From: JBHHZJ01 sp046758005
Lineage (GTDB): Bacteria > Pseudomonadota > Alphaproteobacteria > Kiloniellales > J153
NCBI GenBank assembly: GCA_046758005.1
Contig: JBHHZJ010000013.1
Location: forward strand, 1-49,515
DNA length: 49,515 nucleotides
Direction of reading: 5' to 3'
The notes under the pieces were generated by a model, which made no database searches, was not told the DNA's origin, and saw only the letters and a list, made by a program, of their open reading frames with translations. Position numbers and translations under genes: made by a program. Of this stretch, positions 1 through 8,261 are shown piece by piece; position 1 is the stretch's first letter, and each line of letters begins with the position of its first letter.

Positions 1-184
1 AGGTCGACCAATCCGCCGGCGGACCCGCACGCGACGGCATGGAAACGCCGGTGGCCAGCGCCTTTTCGCGACGCGTCGTGTCGGCGGCACGACCAACACT
101 GTCCGCCCGTCGAGTCGTCGGCCAGCGTGCGAAACGAAGGCGATGTTAGTTAGCTGAAGTTGCCGCAAGTCGCATCGATATGCG
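1..184. other. Window-edge stretch without a recognised gene
   Basis: I see no convincing coding frame, RNA gene or repeat here. It lies downstream of the ratA-like gene, which is transcribed towards it. Confidence 0.4.
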
Positions 185-634
185 TCAAGAATTGGCTCGG
201 CCCGAGCCATGAAGCCGACGGGCCCGGGCCTCGAAGGCGGAGATGATGCGCCCAGCCGCCTGGACCAAAGCCTGGGCGAACAACTCGTGGAAAAGCCGCG
301 AGCGGAGTTCCAGATCAATGGCCAGCGCAACTCGGCATCCGCCGTCCGGCAGCGGATCGAACGACCAGGTTAGATGGAAATCCTTGAATGGGCGGTCGTT
401 CGAGGTGACGTCGATTCGCTCGGGCCGGCGAAGCGCGGTCTTGGACGAGAACCGCTGGCGCACGATCCCGAAACGGACGATCTGATCGGTGTAATAGACA
501 TCGCCGTCGCGTTTGACCACGCGCGCGCCAACCCACCACGGCAGAAAGTCCGGATACCGTTCCACATCGGCGGCAAGGTCGAAAAGCTGCTCGGCCGTAT
601 ACGGCAGCACGCGTTCTACCCTGTGGCTCGGCAT
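185..634 (-). CDS. RatA/COQ10-type START-domain protein
   Basis: A 149-residue protein that starts MPSHRVERVLPY. The family signature of polyketide-cyclase/START proteins is visible: a tyrosine-proline pair in VERYPDFLPWW, followed by alternating strands and a C-terminal helix with FEARARR. In alphaproteobacteria this family is usually annotated as a COQ10 homologue (ubiquinone binding, aiding respiratory electron transfer) or as RatA. The open frame extends upstream to 1402, but that part is the antisense shadow of the neighbouring gene. The ATG at 634 gives the canonical family length of about 150 residues. It lies 140 bp downstream of the DUF294 gene in the same direction and could be the last gene of that unit. 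Function is by family only. Confidence 0.8.
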   Translation of the reverse strand: MPSHRVERVLPYTAEQLFDLAADVERYPDFLPWWVGARVVKRDGDVYYTDQIVRFGIVRQRFSSKTALRRPERIDVTSNDRPFKDFHLTWSFDPLPDGGCRVALAIDLELRSRLFHELFAQALVQAAGRIISAFEARARRLHGSGRANS

Positions 635-774
635 GACCGGATGTTCCCGTCTGACACGTGCCGCCCCGTCGGCAGCGCAGGTATGCGCTCGCCCGCGCCG
701 GTGGGCCGGTACACGGGCAAAGCGGGGCGCGTCCTGCCGCAAGCGGCCGCGGTCGTCGGCACGGATGCTTGCGC

Positions 775-2235
775 TCAGAATACTTCGGCCGTGAACTCGC
801 TGTGCACCCGCTTCTGCAGCGCGTCGATCGCCTTCAGAGAGTCGACCAGGATGTCCTTCTCCCGCTCCGACAGGCGGTCGGGGTGGACGTAATTGCCGAC
901 CTCGCGGCCGGCCCGGAAGTCCGCCAGTTGTTGGCGCAGAAGCAGAAACGTTATGTGGTGAAACGCGCCGCTCAGGTAATCCTGTTCGTCGGCGTCGAGC
1001 ACGCCGGATTCGTGCAGCGCGTTGATCCGCGCCAGCGTCGAGGGGTCCTCGATGCCCTGGCGCAGGGCCAGGAGCCGGACCGCCCCCACCAGCGGCAGGG
1101 TCGCGGCGTGCTTGAGATTGATCTCCCCCTTGTGCTCCGGCTTCTCCTTCTCGGTGATGAAACGCCCGAACCAGCCCAGCGCGACCCCGTATTCGTGCGC
1201 CTCGTGCTCCATCTCCTGGAGGTACGCCGGGCTGTTCTTGGCCATGGCGCTGGCGCGCTGTCGCAACTCGCGAGCGAAGTCGGCGCGGCCGTAAATTCCC
1301 AGGAAATCGAAGAAGATGTCGGAGAGCTGTATGGCGATCGTGCTGCGCCGGCGGCCCCAGAGCAGGAGCTGGTCGCGCCATTGCGCCCGCGTCTTGCGCC
1401 ACAACGGGTTGGTCGCCATGACGTAGCCCCGGCAGAACGGAAAGCCGACCGCGTCCAGGTCGCGCGTCATGCGCTCGGCCAGCTCGATGAAGAAGCGGTC
1501 GACCCGGGCGTGCCCGGCGTCCGGGTAGTCGTCCAGGATGACGCCGTTGTCCTGGTCCGGAAACAGGAAGTTTTCTCCCCGTCCGCCGGAGCCCATGATG
1601 ATCACGGCGAAGGGCACCGGCGGCTCGCCCCAGCCCTCCGCGTCCATTGCCGCGAGCTGGGCGGCGATGATCCGGCGATGGATGTCCCGGTTGATGTCCG
1701 TGATGAGCGCCTGTATTTCCGGCGCGGGCACGTTGTCGTCGAGGAGGTCGGCGGCCACGTCCGCCTGCGCGGCTTTCACCTCGCGCAGCCCGTCCAGGCT
1801 GCCCTCGTGGGTGATCCGCTCGATCTGGCGGACGATCTGTTCCCCGGCGACGGCGAGCGCGTCATGCAATACGATCTCGCCCACGGGGCGCTCGTCGCGA
1901 TCCACGACCGGCATATGCCGCCATCCGAAACGGCGCATGCGCGCGATCGCCGTATAGAGATAGTCCTCGGCCGCGACCGATTCGACCGGGGCGGTCATGA
2001 CCGCGGTGACGCGTTCGCTGCCGTCGCAGCGCAAGGCAATACGCCGCGTAACGTCCTGCTCGGTGATGATCCCGGCCAGCTTGCCGGACCGGTCGGTGAT
2101 CAGTGCGGAAGCCGCCTTCGCGGCGGCCATCTGCGCGAGCAGCTCCGAGACCCGCGAGCGCGCCGGAACGATGACCGGCGAGGTGCGCATGTAGTCCCGT
2201 ACGAGCCGAGAGAAGATCTTGGTCTGGGACTGCAC
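775..2235 (-). CDS. CBS-pair / DUF294 putative nucleotidyltransferase
   Basis: A 486-residue protein from a GTG start. Two CBS domains occupy about residues 10-65 and 72-130, normally an adenine-nucleotide-sensing pair. A helical linker leads into a DUF294/GlnD-like nucleotidyltransferase domain with GSGGRGE at 215-221 and acidic metal-ligand candidates in DQDN (227-230) and DD (235-236). The helical DUF294 C-terminal domain fills the rest. Genes of this kind regularly sit beside symporter-fused histidine kinases of the CrbS/CbrA type, as here, where the kinase ends 100 bp upstream on the same strand. The substrate is unknown; modification of a protein partner such as the kinase or response regulator is only an inference. 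Confidence 0.85.
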   Translation of the reverse strand: MQSQTKIFSRLVRDYMRTSPVIVPARSRVSELLAQMAAAKAASALITDRSGKLAGIITEQDVTRRIALRCDGSERVTAVMTAPVESVAAEDYLYTAIARMRRFGWRHMPVVDRDERPVGEIVLHDALAVAGEQIVRQIERITHEGSLDGLREVKAAQADVAADLLDDNVPAPEIQALITDINRDIHRRIIAAQLAAMDAEGWGEPPVPFAVIIMGSGGRGENFLFPDQDNGVILDDYPDAGHARVDRFFIELAERMTRDLDAVGFPFCRGYVMATNPLWRKTRAQWRDQLLLWGRRRSTIAIQLSDIFFDFLGIYGRADFARELRQRASAMAKNSPAYLQEMEHEAHEYGVALGWFGRFITEKEKPEHKGEINLKHAATLPLVGAVRLLALRQGIEDPSTLARINALHESGVLDADEQDYLSGAFHHITFLLLRQQLADFRAGREVGNYVHPDRLSEREKDILVDSLKAIDALQKRVHSEFTAEVF

Positions 2236-2335
2236 GAGGGCCTCAGCAAACGATGTCGCACCGTTCCAGGCGTCCGAGGCCGAGCGCGGCAGCTCCGGCG
2301 TCGTCTGCCCCTCCGGTTTTACCGGAGCGGTGGTC

Positions 2336-5110
2336 TCACATGGCTTCCCACCGCCGCAAGGGGTCGGCGCCCGACGCGACGGCCGGGCTGAACGGCAGGG
2401 TGAAGCAGAACGCCGCGCCGCGACCCCCGGGGGCGTCTTCGACCCAGATGCGCCCGCCCAAATATTCCACGATCTGGCGCGATATGGCCAGCCCGAGGCC
2501 CGTGCCCCGGGGCTTATCCGCCAGGCGCTCGCTCGATTCCTGGAATTTCTCGAAGATCAACCGGCGCTCGTTCGGCGGTACGCCGGCGCCGTTGTCGAGC
2601 ACGGCGAAGTAGAAGCGACCGTCACGCGCCCCGCCGAGGACCGTCACGCGGCCGTCACTTTGGTCGCAGAATTTCACCGCATTGGACAGCAGGTTGACGA
2701 TGACCTGCATCAGACGGTCGCGATCGACGTGCACGGCGCGCAGACGGTCGTCGATCCTGACCTCGAGGCGAATCGGCGGCTCGGTGAACAGGCCGCTGGT
2801 TGCGGCCAGCGCGTCCTCGATGACGGCCTTGGGGTCGGTGTCCGCCATCTGCCAGTCCATGCGCCCCGCCTCCATCTTGGCCAGGTCCAGGATTTCGTTG
2901 ATCAGCCGGGTCAGCCGCTCGGTCTCCTTGACGATGACCTTCAGGAAATGCTCGCGCTGGGCCGGATCGAGGTTCGGGTTGTCGACCAGGATCTCGCTGA
3001 ACGAGCGGATCGAGGTGAGCGGCGTGCGCAGCTCGTGGCTGACCGTGGAAATGAAGTCGTCCTTCAGCCGGTCCAACTCCTTGAGCCGCTCGTTGGCCGC
3101 GCGCAGCTCCCGCGTCGTGGTCTCGAGTTCCCTAGACTTCTGCTCCAGCCGGTGGCTGTACTCGATGACCTGCGAGGTTTCGTCGAGGATTTTCATCACC
3201 TCCTCGAGGCCGACCACCTCGCCCTTGGCGACCGAGGCCACCATGACCCGGGCGGAGGCCGCGCCGATCGCGCCGGCCAGCAGGCGTTCGACGAAGCTGA
3301 CCAGGGCGGCGTCGGCCTCGCGCAGCTTGCCGAGGTTGAGGCCGCGGGCCCGGGCATAGCCGGCCAGGACGCGCTCGGCCTCGTCGGTGCCGATGAAGCG
3401 CCCGAGCAGCGCCCGCAGGTCCGACACCGTCGCCGAGCCGCGCCAGAAGGGCGAGCCGCCCTGCGTCCCAGCGTGGCTGAGAACATCGACGAACAGGGCT
3501 CCCTGAATGCGCTCCATGGCGCTCGGACGGCTCATCAGCGAGCCGAGCACGTAGCCGCCGACGTTGGCGGTCATGCTCCAGAACAGGGCGTGCGACAGGC
3601 TGTCCATCCCACGCAGCCCTAACAGGGCGTAGGGCTTGAGCAGCTCGATCCCGAACGGGCCGGCCTCGATGAAGCCGATGGGCAACCAGCCCGAGCGCGC
3701 GAACAGGGGCAAGAGCAGCGTGTACAGCCACATGGCGAACCCCAGGCTGAGCCCGGCGGTCGCCCCGGCGCGCGTGCCGCCCCTCCAAAACATTCCGCCG
3801 ATCATCGCCGGGGCGAACTGCGCCGCCGCGGCGAAGGAGACGAGGCCGATGGTCACCAGCGCCACCGATTCCCCGATGTAGCGAAAATAGACGTAGCCGA
3901 GCAGGAGGATGAACACGATGCTGCCGCGCCGGATCGAGAGCAGCAGGGCGCTCAGGTCGCCCCGCTCGGTGAGCCGCAGCCAGTTCAGGCGCAGCAGGAC
4001 CGGCATCACCAGATCGTTGCACACCATGGTGCTGAGCGCGATGGCGGCGACGATGACCATGCCGGTGGCGGCCGACAGGCCGCCGATGAAGGCGAACAGC
4101 GCCAAGCTCTCCTTGCGCTCGGCCATCGGGATGGTGAGCACGAAGGTGTCCGCGTCCACCTGGCCGCCCGGGAAGTGGAGCAGGCCGCCGATCGCGATCG
4201 GCAGGACGAAGATGTTGATGATCAGGAGGTACAGCGGGAACAGCCAGACCGCCTTCTTCAGGTGGTCCTCGTTGACGTTCTCGACGACCGCGACCTGGAA
4301 CTGGCGCGGCAGGCACACGATCGCCGCCATGGACACGAGGATGAGCGTCGCCCAACGCCCGTAGTCCGCTTCCTCGACGGTGAACAGCGCCGCCACGTCC
4401 GGCGTCCGGGCCGCCGTGGCGAATAGGTCCGCGAAGCCGTCGTAAACGCTGAAGGTGACGAACACGCCGACGGTGAGGAACGCCACCAACTTGACGATGG
4501 ATTCGAAGGCGATGGCCGCGACCATGCCCTCGTGGCGCTCGCTGGCGTCGATGTGCCGGGTGCCGAACAGGATGGCGAACATCGCCATGAGCAGCGCGAC
4601 CAGGAAGGCCGTGTCCTCGAGCACCGGCACGCGGCTGGAAATCGGCGGCATGATCACCTGCGGGTACTGGAGCAGCACGTTGAAGCTGATCGAGACCGCC
4701 TTAAGCTGGAGCGAGATGTACGGCATGATGCCGACGACCGCGATCAGCGTGACCAGGCCGCTGAGGCGCGCGCTCTTGCCGTAGCGCGACGAGATGAAGT
4801 CGGCGATCGAGGTGATGCGGTGCGCCTTGCAGATGCGGATGATCTTGCGCAGCACGAAACCCCAGAGGATGAACGTGAGCGTGGGCCCCAGGTAGATCGG
4901 CAGGAAGTCGATGCCGCTCGAGGCGGCGCGCCCGACGCTGCCGTAGAAGGTCCACGAGGTGCAGTACACCGCGATCGACAGGGCGTAGATGTACGGATTG
5001 GCGATCAGGCTGCGCCCGGCGTCGGCCCGCTTGTCCCCGTAGTAGGCGATCGCGAACAGCAGGCACAGGTAGGCCAGCGCGACCAGCAGGATGAACCAGC
5101 TGGAAAGCAC
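2336..5110 (-). CDS. Sodium/solute-symporter-fused sensor histidine kinase (CbrA/CrbS-like)
   Basis: A 924-residue GTG-start protein. Residues 1-525 form a 13-TM sodium:solute-symporter (SSS/SLC5) module. About 565-640 match the STAC linker domain typical of CbrA and CrbS kinases. A coiled coil covers 645-685. Then comes a complete kinase: H-box SHELRTPLTS with His692, N-box with N810, G1 DNGAG at 839-843 and G2 GTGLGL at 869-874. No PAS domain is evident between STAC and the H-box, unlike many CbrA-like proteins. The stop of the preceding small membrane protein is two bases upstream, so translation is probably coupled. Known relatives sense or respond to carboxylates such as acetate or to C/N status; the ligand here is unknown. 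Confidence 0.9.
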   Translation of the reverse strand: MLSSWFILLVALAYLCLLFAIAYYGDKRADAGRSLIANPYIYALSIAVYCTSWTFYGSVGRAASSGIDFLPIYLGPTLTFILWGFVLRKIIRICKAHRITSIADFISSRYGKSARLSGLVTLIAVVGIMPYISLQLKAVSISFNVLLQYPQVIMPPISSRVPVLEDTAFLVALLMAMFAILFGTRHIDASERHEGMVAAIAFESIVKLVAFLTVGVFVTFSVYDGFADLFATAARTPDVAALFTVEEADYGRWATLILVSMAAIVCLPRQFQVAVVENVNEDHLKKAVWLFPLYLLIINIFVLPIAIGGLLHFPGGQVDADTFVLTIPMAERKESLALFAFIGGLSAATGMVIVAAIALSTMVCNDLVMPVLLRLNWLRLTERGDLSALLLSIRRGSIVFILLLGYVYFRYIGESVALVTIGLVSFAAAAQFAPAMIGGMFWRGGTRAGATAGLSLGFAMWLYTLLLPLFARSGWLPIGFIEAGPFGIELLKPYALLGLRGMDSLSHALFWSMTANVGGYVLGSLMSRPSAMERIQGALFVDVLSHAGTQGGSPFWRGSATVSDLRALLGRFIGTDEAERVLAGYARARGLNLGKLREADAALVSFVERLLAGAIGAASARVMVASVAKGEVVGLEEVMKILDETSQVIEYSHRLEQKSRELETTTRELRAANERLKELDRLKDDFISTVSHELRTPLTSIRSFSEILVDNPNLDPAQREHFLKVIVKETERLTRLINEILDLAKMEAGRMDWQMADTDPKAVIEDALAATSGLFTEPPIRLEVRIDDRLRAVHVDRDRLMQVIVNLLSNAVKFCDQSDGRVTVLGGARDGRFYFAVLDNGAGVPPNERRLIFEKFQESSERLADKPRGTGLGLAISRQIVEYLGGRIWVEDAPGGRGAAFCFTLPFSPAVASGADPLRRWEAM

Positions 5111-5112
5111 GC

Positions 5113-5358
5113 TCAGCCCTCTGCCTCGCGGCCGTCGCCCGGCGCGGCCGGCGGCTCCCGCGTTCGGCCCAGATCGGCGATCCAGGCGACGAGCGCGATG
5201 ATCACGGCCCAGATCGTGAACAGGTAGAGGTAGAGCAGTGGAATCCCGAACAGCGACACCTTGGCGCTGAAGATCGACAGGATCGGCGGGCTGAACGCCA
5301 AGAGGGCGAAAAGAAACGTCGCGATGGAACGTTCCGCTGCCTTGCTCGGTCTGGCCAT
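5113..5358 (-). CDS. Small two-TM membrane protein upstream of the symporter-kinase
   Basis: An 81-residue protein, MARPSKAAERS at the N terminus, with a short basic cytosolic lead, two hydrophobic segments (about 13-35 and 38-62) and a charged tail rich in Arg, Glu and Pro. It ends two bases before the kinase start. Small membrane peptides preceding the SSS module are known from DUF4212-type symporter small subunits and from the cbrX-cbrA arrangement of Pseudomonas. By that analogy it may be a small subunit or folding partner of the kinase's transporter module. That role is inferred; family membership was not tested. Confidence 0.7.
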   Translation of the reverse strand: MARPSKAAERSIATFLFALLAFSPPILSIFSAKVSLFGIPLLYLYLFTIWAVIIALVAWIADLGRTREPPAAPGDGREAEG

Positions 5359-5474
5359 GATCGTTGCCCGATCCCTGTTCGGCCCCGGTCGGGAAAATAT
5401 TATTTTACGTCTTCAACCGAGGAAAATCACCCGGGCCGACGTTGCGCCGGTTCGCCCCCAGCGGCGGCCGGGGC

Positions 5475-5852
5475 TCATGGCGGCCCGGCGCCGAGAAGCT
5501 CGCGGACCCGCTGCACGATTTTCCGGGTGGAGAACGGCTTGGTGATGTAGTCGTCGGCGCCAAGCTGCAGACCCTTGCGCCGGTCGAGGTCGCGCCCCTT
5601 GGCGGTCAGCATCACGATGCGCACGTCCTTCCACTCGGGATGGGCACGGATTTCCCGGCACACCTCGTAGCCGTTGCGCCGCGGCAGCATGACGTCGAGC
5701 AGCACGAGGTCCGGGACCCGGCTCTGCATCATGCGGATGGCGGTATCGCCGTCGCGCGCGATCAAGACTTCGAAGCCCGCCTGCTTCATGAGGAAGCTCA
5801 GCGAGTCGACGATGTTCGGCTCGTCCTCGACGACCAGTACCTGGTGCGGCAT
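5475..5852 (-). CDS. Stand-alone response regulator receiver protein
   Basis: A 125-residue CheY-like receiver with no output domain. Visible residues are the acidic pair D10-E11, phospho-acceptor D53 in LVLLDVMLP, the switch threonine T83 in MLTAKGR and K105 in DYITKPFS. The frame opens at a GTG at 5867, but a GGAGG (cctcc on plus, 5860-5864) sits eight bases before the ATG at 5852, so I chose that start. It leads the unit that continues into the small membrane protein and the symporter-kinase, making it their likely cognate receiver. CbrB and CrbR carry DNA-binding outputs; their absence here means the signal must pass to another protein, possibly through the DUF294 enzyme. Confidence 0.88.
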   Translation of the reverse strand: MPHQVLVVEDEPNIVDSLSFLMKQAGFEVLIARDGDTAIRMMQSRVPDLVLLDVMLPRRNGYEVCREIRAHPEWKDVRIVMLTAKGRDLDRRKGLQLGADDYITKPFSTRKIVQRVRELLGAGPP

Positions 5853-6220
5853 GCGCATGGCCTCCACGCGCCCCGGCCGTCGCGGTCCCGCGGCCGGTCA
5901 ACGCCGAGTTATAAGTTTATCCCGGCGCCGGCCGGGTTGTCATGCGCCCCGGCCGCGCGGCGAGCGTCACCGCCTCCACCCTTCCGGGTGTCGGCGGAGC
6001 GTAGCTCGGCCCCGGGAGCGGCCACCGTCGCCGCCCTCTGGCGCGGCGGCGCGGCAATATGAGGCGGCAAATCGGCAAGACCTGCCGATTCCGCCGTGAT
6101 CCCGGGTTTCGAATTCGACGGCCTTGCACGGTGCAAGCTTCGGAAATACAGTCCGGGCCCGTTACGGCGACCAGAAAGGCTTGAGGACCCCTCTGCCACA
6201 TAAAATTGAGGAGAACGGAC
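5853..6220. promoter_or_regulatory. Divergent intergenic region between the two-component unit and the cytochrome locus
   Basis: About 370 bp separate the receiver gene (minus) from the c553 gene (plus), so promoters for both must lie here. An AT-richer segment occurs around 5908-5922 and TAAAAT at 6201-6206. I found no FNR-type site, unlike upstream of other operons in the locus. A good ribosome-binding site, GAGGAG at 6208-6213, serves the c553 start. Confidence 0.45.
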
Positions 6221-6529
6221 ATGAACAAGAAGTGGCTTGTCATCGTCGCGGCGTGCGCCGCTCTGGGAATGGCCGCTACGGCTCAGGCCGGAGGAGACGC
6301 GGCCGCCGGAAAGGCGAAGGCCAAGAGCTGCGTCGGATGTCACGGGAAGGACGGCAAGGGGAAGAGGGACAATCCGCCGTTGGCCGGCAAGGATGCCGGC
6401 GAACTGGCGAAGGCGATGCACGAGTTCAAGTCCGGGACCCGCAAGAACAAGATGATGAACAGACTGATGAAGAAGCTGAGCGAGGAGGATATCGCGAACC
6501 TGGCGGCATACTACGCTTCGCTGAACTAG
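6221..6529 (+). CDS. Periplasmic monoheme cytochrome c (c553-like)
   Basis: A 102-residue class I cytochrome c. MNKKWLV begins a signal peptide ending near AQA at residue 23. The heme motif CVGCH is at 37-41, and the distal Met is probably one of M78, M79 or M83 in the lysine-rich KNKMMNRLMKK stretch, followed by the closing helix of the fold (IANLAAYYASLN). GAGGAG at 6208-6213 fixes the ATG at 6221 rather than the upstream in-frame start. Its heme domain closely resembles the C-terminal domain of the pentaheme protein at 21314-22024: both share HG-DG, PPLAGK and LAAYYASL. It may therefore be the soluble electron carrier that docks with that complex. It is first in the plus-strand cytochrome block. 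Confidence 0.9.
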   Translation: MNKKWLVIVAACAALGMAATAQAGGDAAAGKAKAKSCVGCHGKDGKGKRDNPPLAGKDAGELAKAMHEFKSGTRKNKMMNRLMKKLSEEDIANLAAYYASLN

Positions 6530-6700
6530 CCGCCCCCGGGATCGAGGAGCGATATCCCGGCCGGCCCGGCCACCGCCGCCCGCCGAGAGCCTCGGCCTTT
6601 CGCTGGTGTCCTTCGGGGCCCGGGAAGTTGGACGCACGAGAGCAAGGCGGAGGTGGCCGGGCCGCGGCTGAGCCCGCCAACGGGAGCGAACGCCCGCCGT

Positions 6701-7846
6701 ATGATTGCCACCGGATCGACGCGGAAGCGCGGCGCAAGACCCGATCGGCCGTTTCGGGTGATGGTCGCCGGGCTGCTGGTCATCGTCGCCGGCTGCGCCG
6801 CGCCGCCAAAGCCTCCGCCGCCGGCGGAGGAGCCCGAACTGGTGTGGCCCCTGCCGCCGGAACGGCCGCGGATCCGGTACGTGGGCAGCCTCAGCTCCAG
6901 GGACGACGTCGGCGCGCAGAGCGAACGGCCGTCCCTCGTGGACACCCTGCTCGGCGAGGAGAGGAAGGACCGCGCCGGCGACCGGCTGAAGAAGCCCTAC
7001 GGGGTCCACGCCGACAGGAACGGGCGGATCTTCGTGGCCGACACCGGCTGGGGCCGGCTCGTCGTCTTCGACCCCGCGAACAAGACGTTCGCCTTCTGGG
7101 GCGAGGAGGGCAAGGGTAAGCTGCGCAAACCGGCCGGCGTTACCTCGGACAGTCGCGGTCGGGTGTACGTCACCGACGTGCTCGACAATCGGATCGTCGT
7201 CTTCGATCGGGACGGCGGCTTCCTTTCCGCCATCGGCCGGAAGGGGGAACTCGATGCGCCGGTGGGGATCGCGGTCAACGAGGAGCTGGGGCGGATCTAC
7301 GTCGTCGACAGCAAGCGGCACCGCATCGCCGTGTTCGGCATGGACGGCACCCTCGTGACCGCGTTCGGGACGCGGGGCGATGAGCCGGGCCAGTTCAATT
7401 TCCCGACCAACCTGGCCATGGATCGGGACGGCAAGCTCTACGTGATGGATACCATGAATTTCCGCGTCCAGATCTTCGACCCCGAGGGAGCGTTGATCAC
7501 GACCTTCGGCCGGACCGGAGACGCCATCGGCCAATTCGCCCGCCCAAAAGGCATCGCGGTCGACTCCGACGGGCACGTCTACGTGGTCGATGCCGCCTTC
7601 AACAACTTCCAGATCTTCGAGCCCGAAGGCCGGCCCCTGCTCTTCGTCGGGAGCATGGGGCCGCGTCGCGGCCAATTCTGGCTCCCCGCGGGGGCCTACA
7701 TCGACGGCAACGATCGGCTCTACGTGGCCGACCAGTACAACCACCGCATCCAAATCTTCCAGTACCTCAAGGACCAGGGCCCGGACGCATCGCTCGGGGC
7801 CGGCCCGAACGCGGGCCAGCCCGCGCCCGCGAGCGCCCCCCAATAA
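6701..7846 (+). CDS. NHL-repeat beta-propeller lipoprotein (copy 1)
   Basis: A 381-residue protein from the ATG at 6701 (alternatives: GTG 6653, ATG 6761). A basic n-region precedes a hydrophobic stretch and the lipobox VAGC with Cys32, then a Pro-rich spacer. The mature part holds about six NHL repeats, each with a YVxD-type strand and R-V/I-QIF-D edge (for example YVADQYNHRIQIF near the C terminus), predicting a six-bladed propeller. It is a close paralogue of the protein at 12122-13141: both open with LVWP-PPE-PRI and share DTMNFR-Q-FD and FWLP-G. NHL lipoproteins are frequent companions of multiheme cytochrome clusters. The role is unknown; a scaffold or assembly factor at the outer membrane is inferred. 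Confidence 0.85.
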   Translation: MIATGSTRKRGARPDRPFRVMVAGLLVIVAGCAAPPKPPPPAEEPELVWPLPPERPRIRYVGSLSSRDDVGAQSERPSLVDTLLGEERKDRAGDRLKKPYGVHADRNGRIFVADTGWGRLVVFDPANKTFAFWGEEGKGKLRKPAGVTSDSRGRVYVTDVLDNRIVVFDRDGGFLSAIGRKGELDAPVGIAVNEELGRIYVVDSKRHRIAVFGMDGTLVTAFGTRGDEPGQFNFPTNLAMDRDGKLYVMDTMNFRVQIFDPEGALITTFGRTGDAIGQFARPKGIAVDSDGHVYVVDAAFNNFQIFEPEGRPLLFVGSMGPRRGQFWLPAGAYIDGNDRLYVADQYNHRIQIFQYLKDQGPDASLGAGPNAGQPAPASAPQ

Positions 7847-7904
7847 CCCGCGCGCACACGGCGCACCCCGGCGCAGGGCTTGGCACCGTCCGGGACCCGA
7901 GGAG

Positions 7905-7931
7905 ACGGCCGGTCCTTCCAAGGACGGCCGG
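7905..7931 (+). terminator. Possible stem-loop after the first NHL gene
   Basis: GTCCTT (7912-7917) pairs with AAGGAC (7920-7925), and the flanking GGCC-rich bases can extend the stem with a bulge. No T-run follows directly, although the AT-rich tract begins here. It may end the c553-NHL transcript or only form a processing site. Confidence 0.35.
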
Positions 7932-8025
7932 TAATTGTATTAGAAACATTTGTTAATCTTAAATGTTAACCATATAAATTTCATATATATTACTTTCCAT
8001 TAAAGAAATATTTACGTAAAATCTT
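7932..8025. promoter_or_regulatory. AT-rich tract upstream of the tetraheme cytochrome operon
   Basis: About 95 bp are almost entirely A/T in an otherwise GC-rich region. The tract contains a 7-bp inverted repeat AACATTT (7945-7951) / AAATGTT (7961-7967). Such tracts can act as UP-elements, nucleoid-protein sites or transferred sequence. It lies 130-220 bp upstream of the FNR-type site, so it is too far to be a simple -10/-35 for the mapped promoter. Confidence 0.4.
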
Positions 8026-8152
8026 CCCCGACATGGGATCGGGCGCGGGCCGCGGCGCACGTCGAAGCGGGCGCAGTGGGCCGCCGACTTCGCCCGGGGA
8101 GGCAGGCAAGGCCCAACCGCGGAGGCGGTTCGGCGAAAAATCGCTTAAATCC

Positions 8153-8194
8153 CTGATTTAGATCAATCTCAAGGCGCGCCGCGCCGGTTATATT
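8153..8194 (+). promoter_or_regulatory. FNR-type site and class II-spaced -10 for the OmcE-like gene
   Basis: CTGAT-TTAG-ATCAA at 8153-8166 matches the FNR/ANR consensus TTGAT-N4-ATCAA at nine of ten positions. TATATT at 8189-8194 is a good -10 candidate, placing a start near 8201 and the site centre at about -41.5, the classic class II activator position. It precedes the OmcE-like start codon by 96 bp. The spacing is read from sequence; activation is inferred. Confidence 0.65.
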
Positions 8195-8261
8195 GACAAT
8201 TGGTTACGTTGCAAGACGGAGAAGAAACGCCTTCGACAGGGACTCAGGGAAGGAGGACAAG

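Noticed and set aside
635..1402. Upstream extension of the RatA-like frame to 405 residues
   Set aside because: Low-complexity Arg/Ala/Gly/Pro composition typical of antisense frames; it lies opposite the DUF294 gene, whose domains are clear.
658..2391. Plus-strand open frame of 577 codons
   Set aside because: Antisense of the DUF294 gene; no domain, biased composition (VD, RR, LQ repeats).
5909..7921. Minus-strand open frame of 670 codons
   Set aside because: Antisense to the c553 and NHL genes, which have signals, ribosome-binding sites and motifs.
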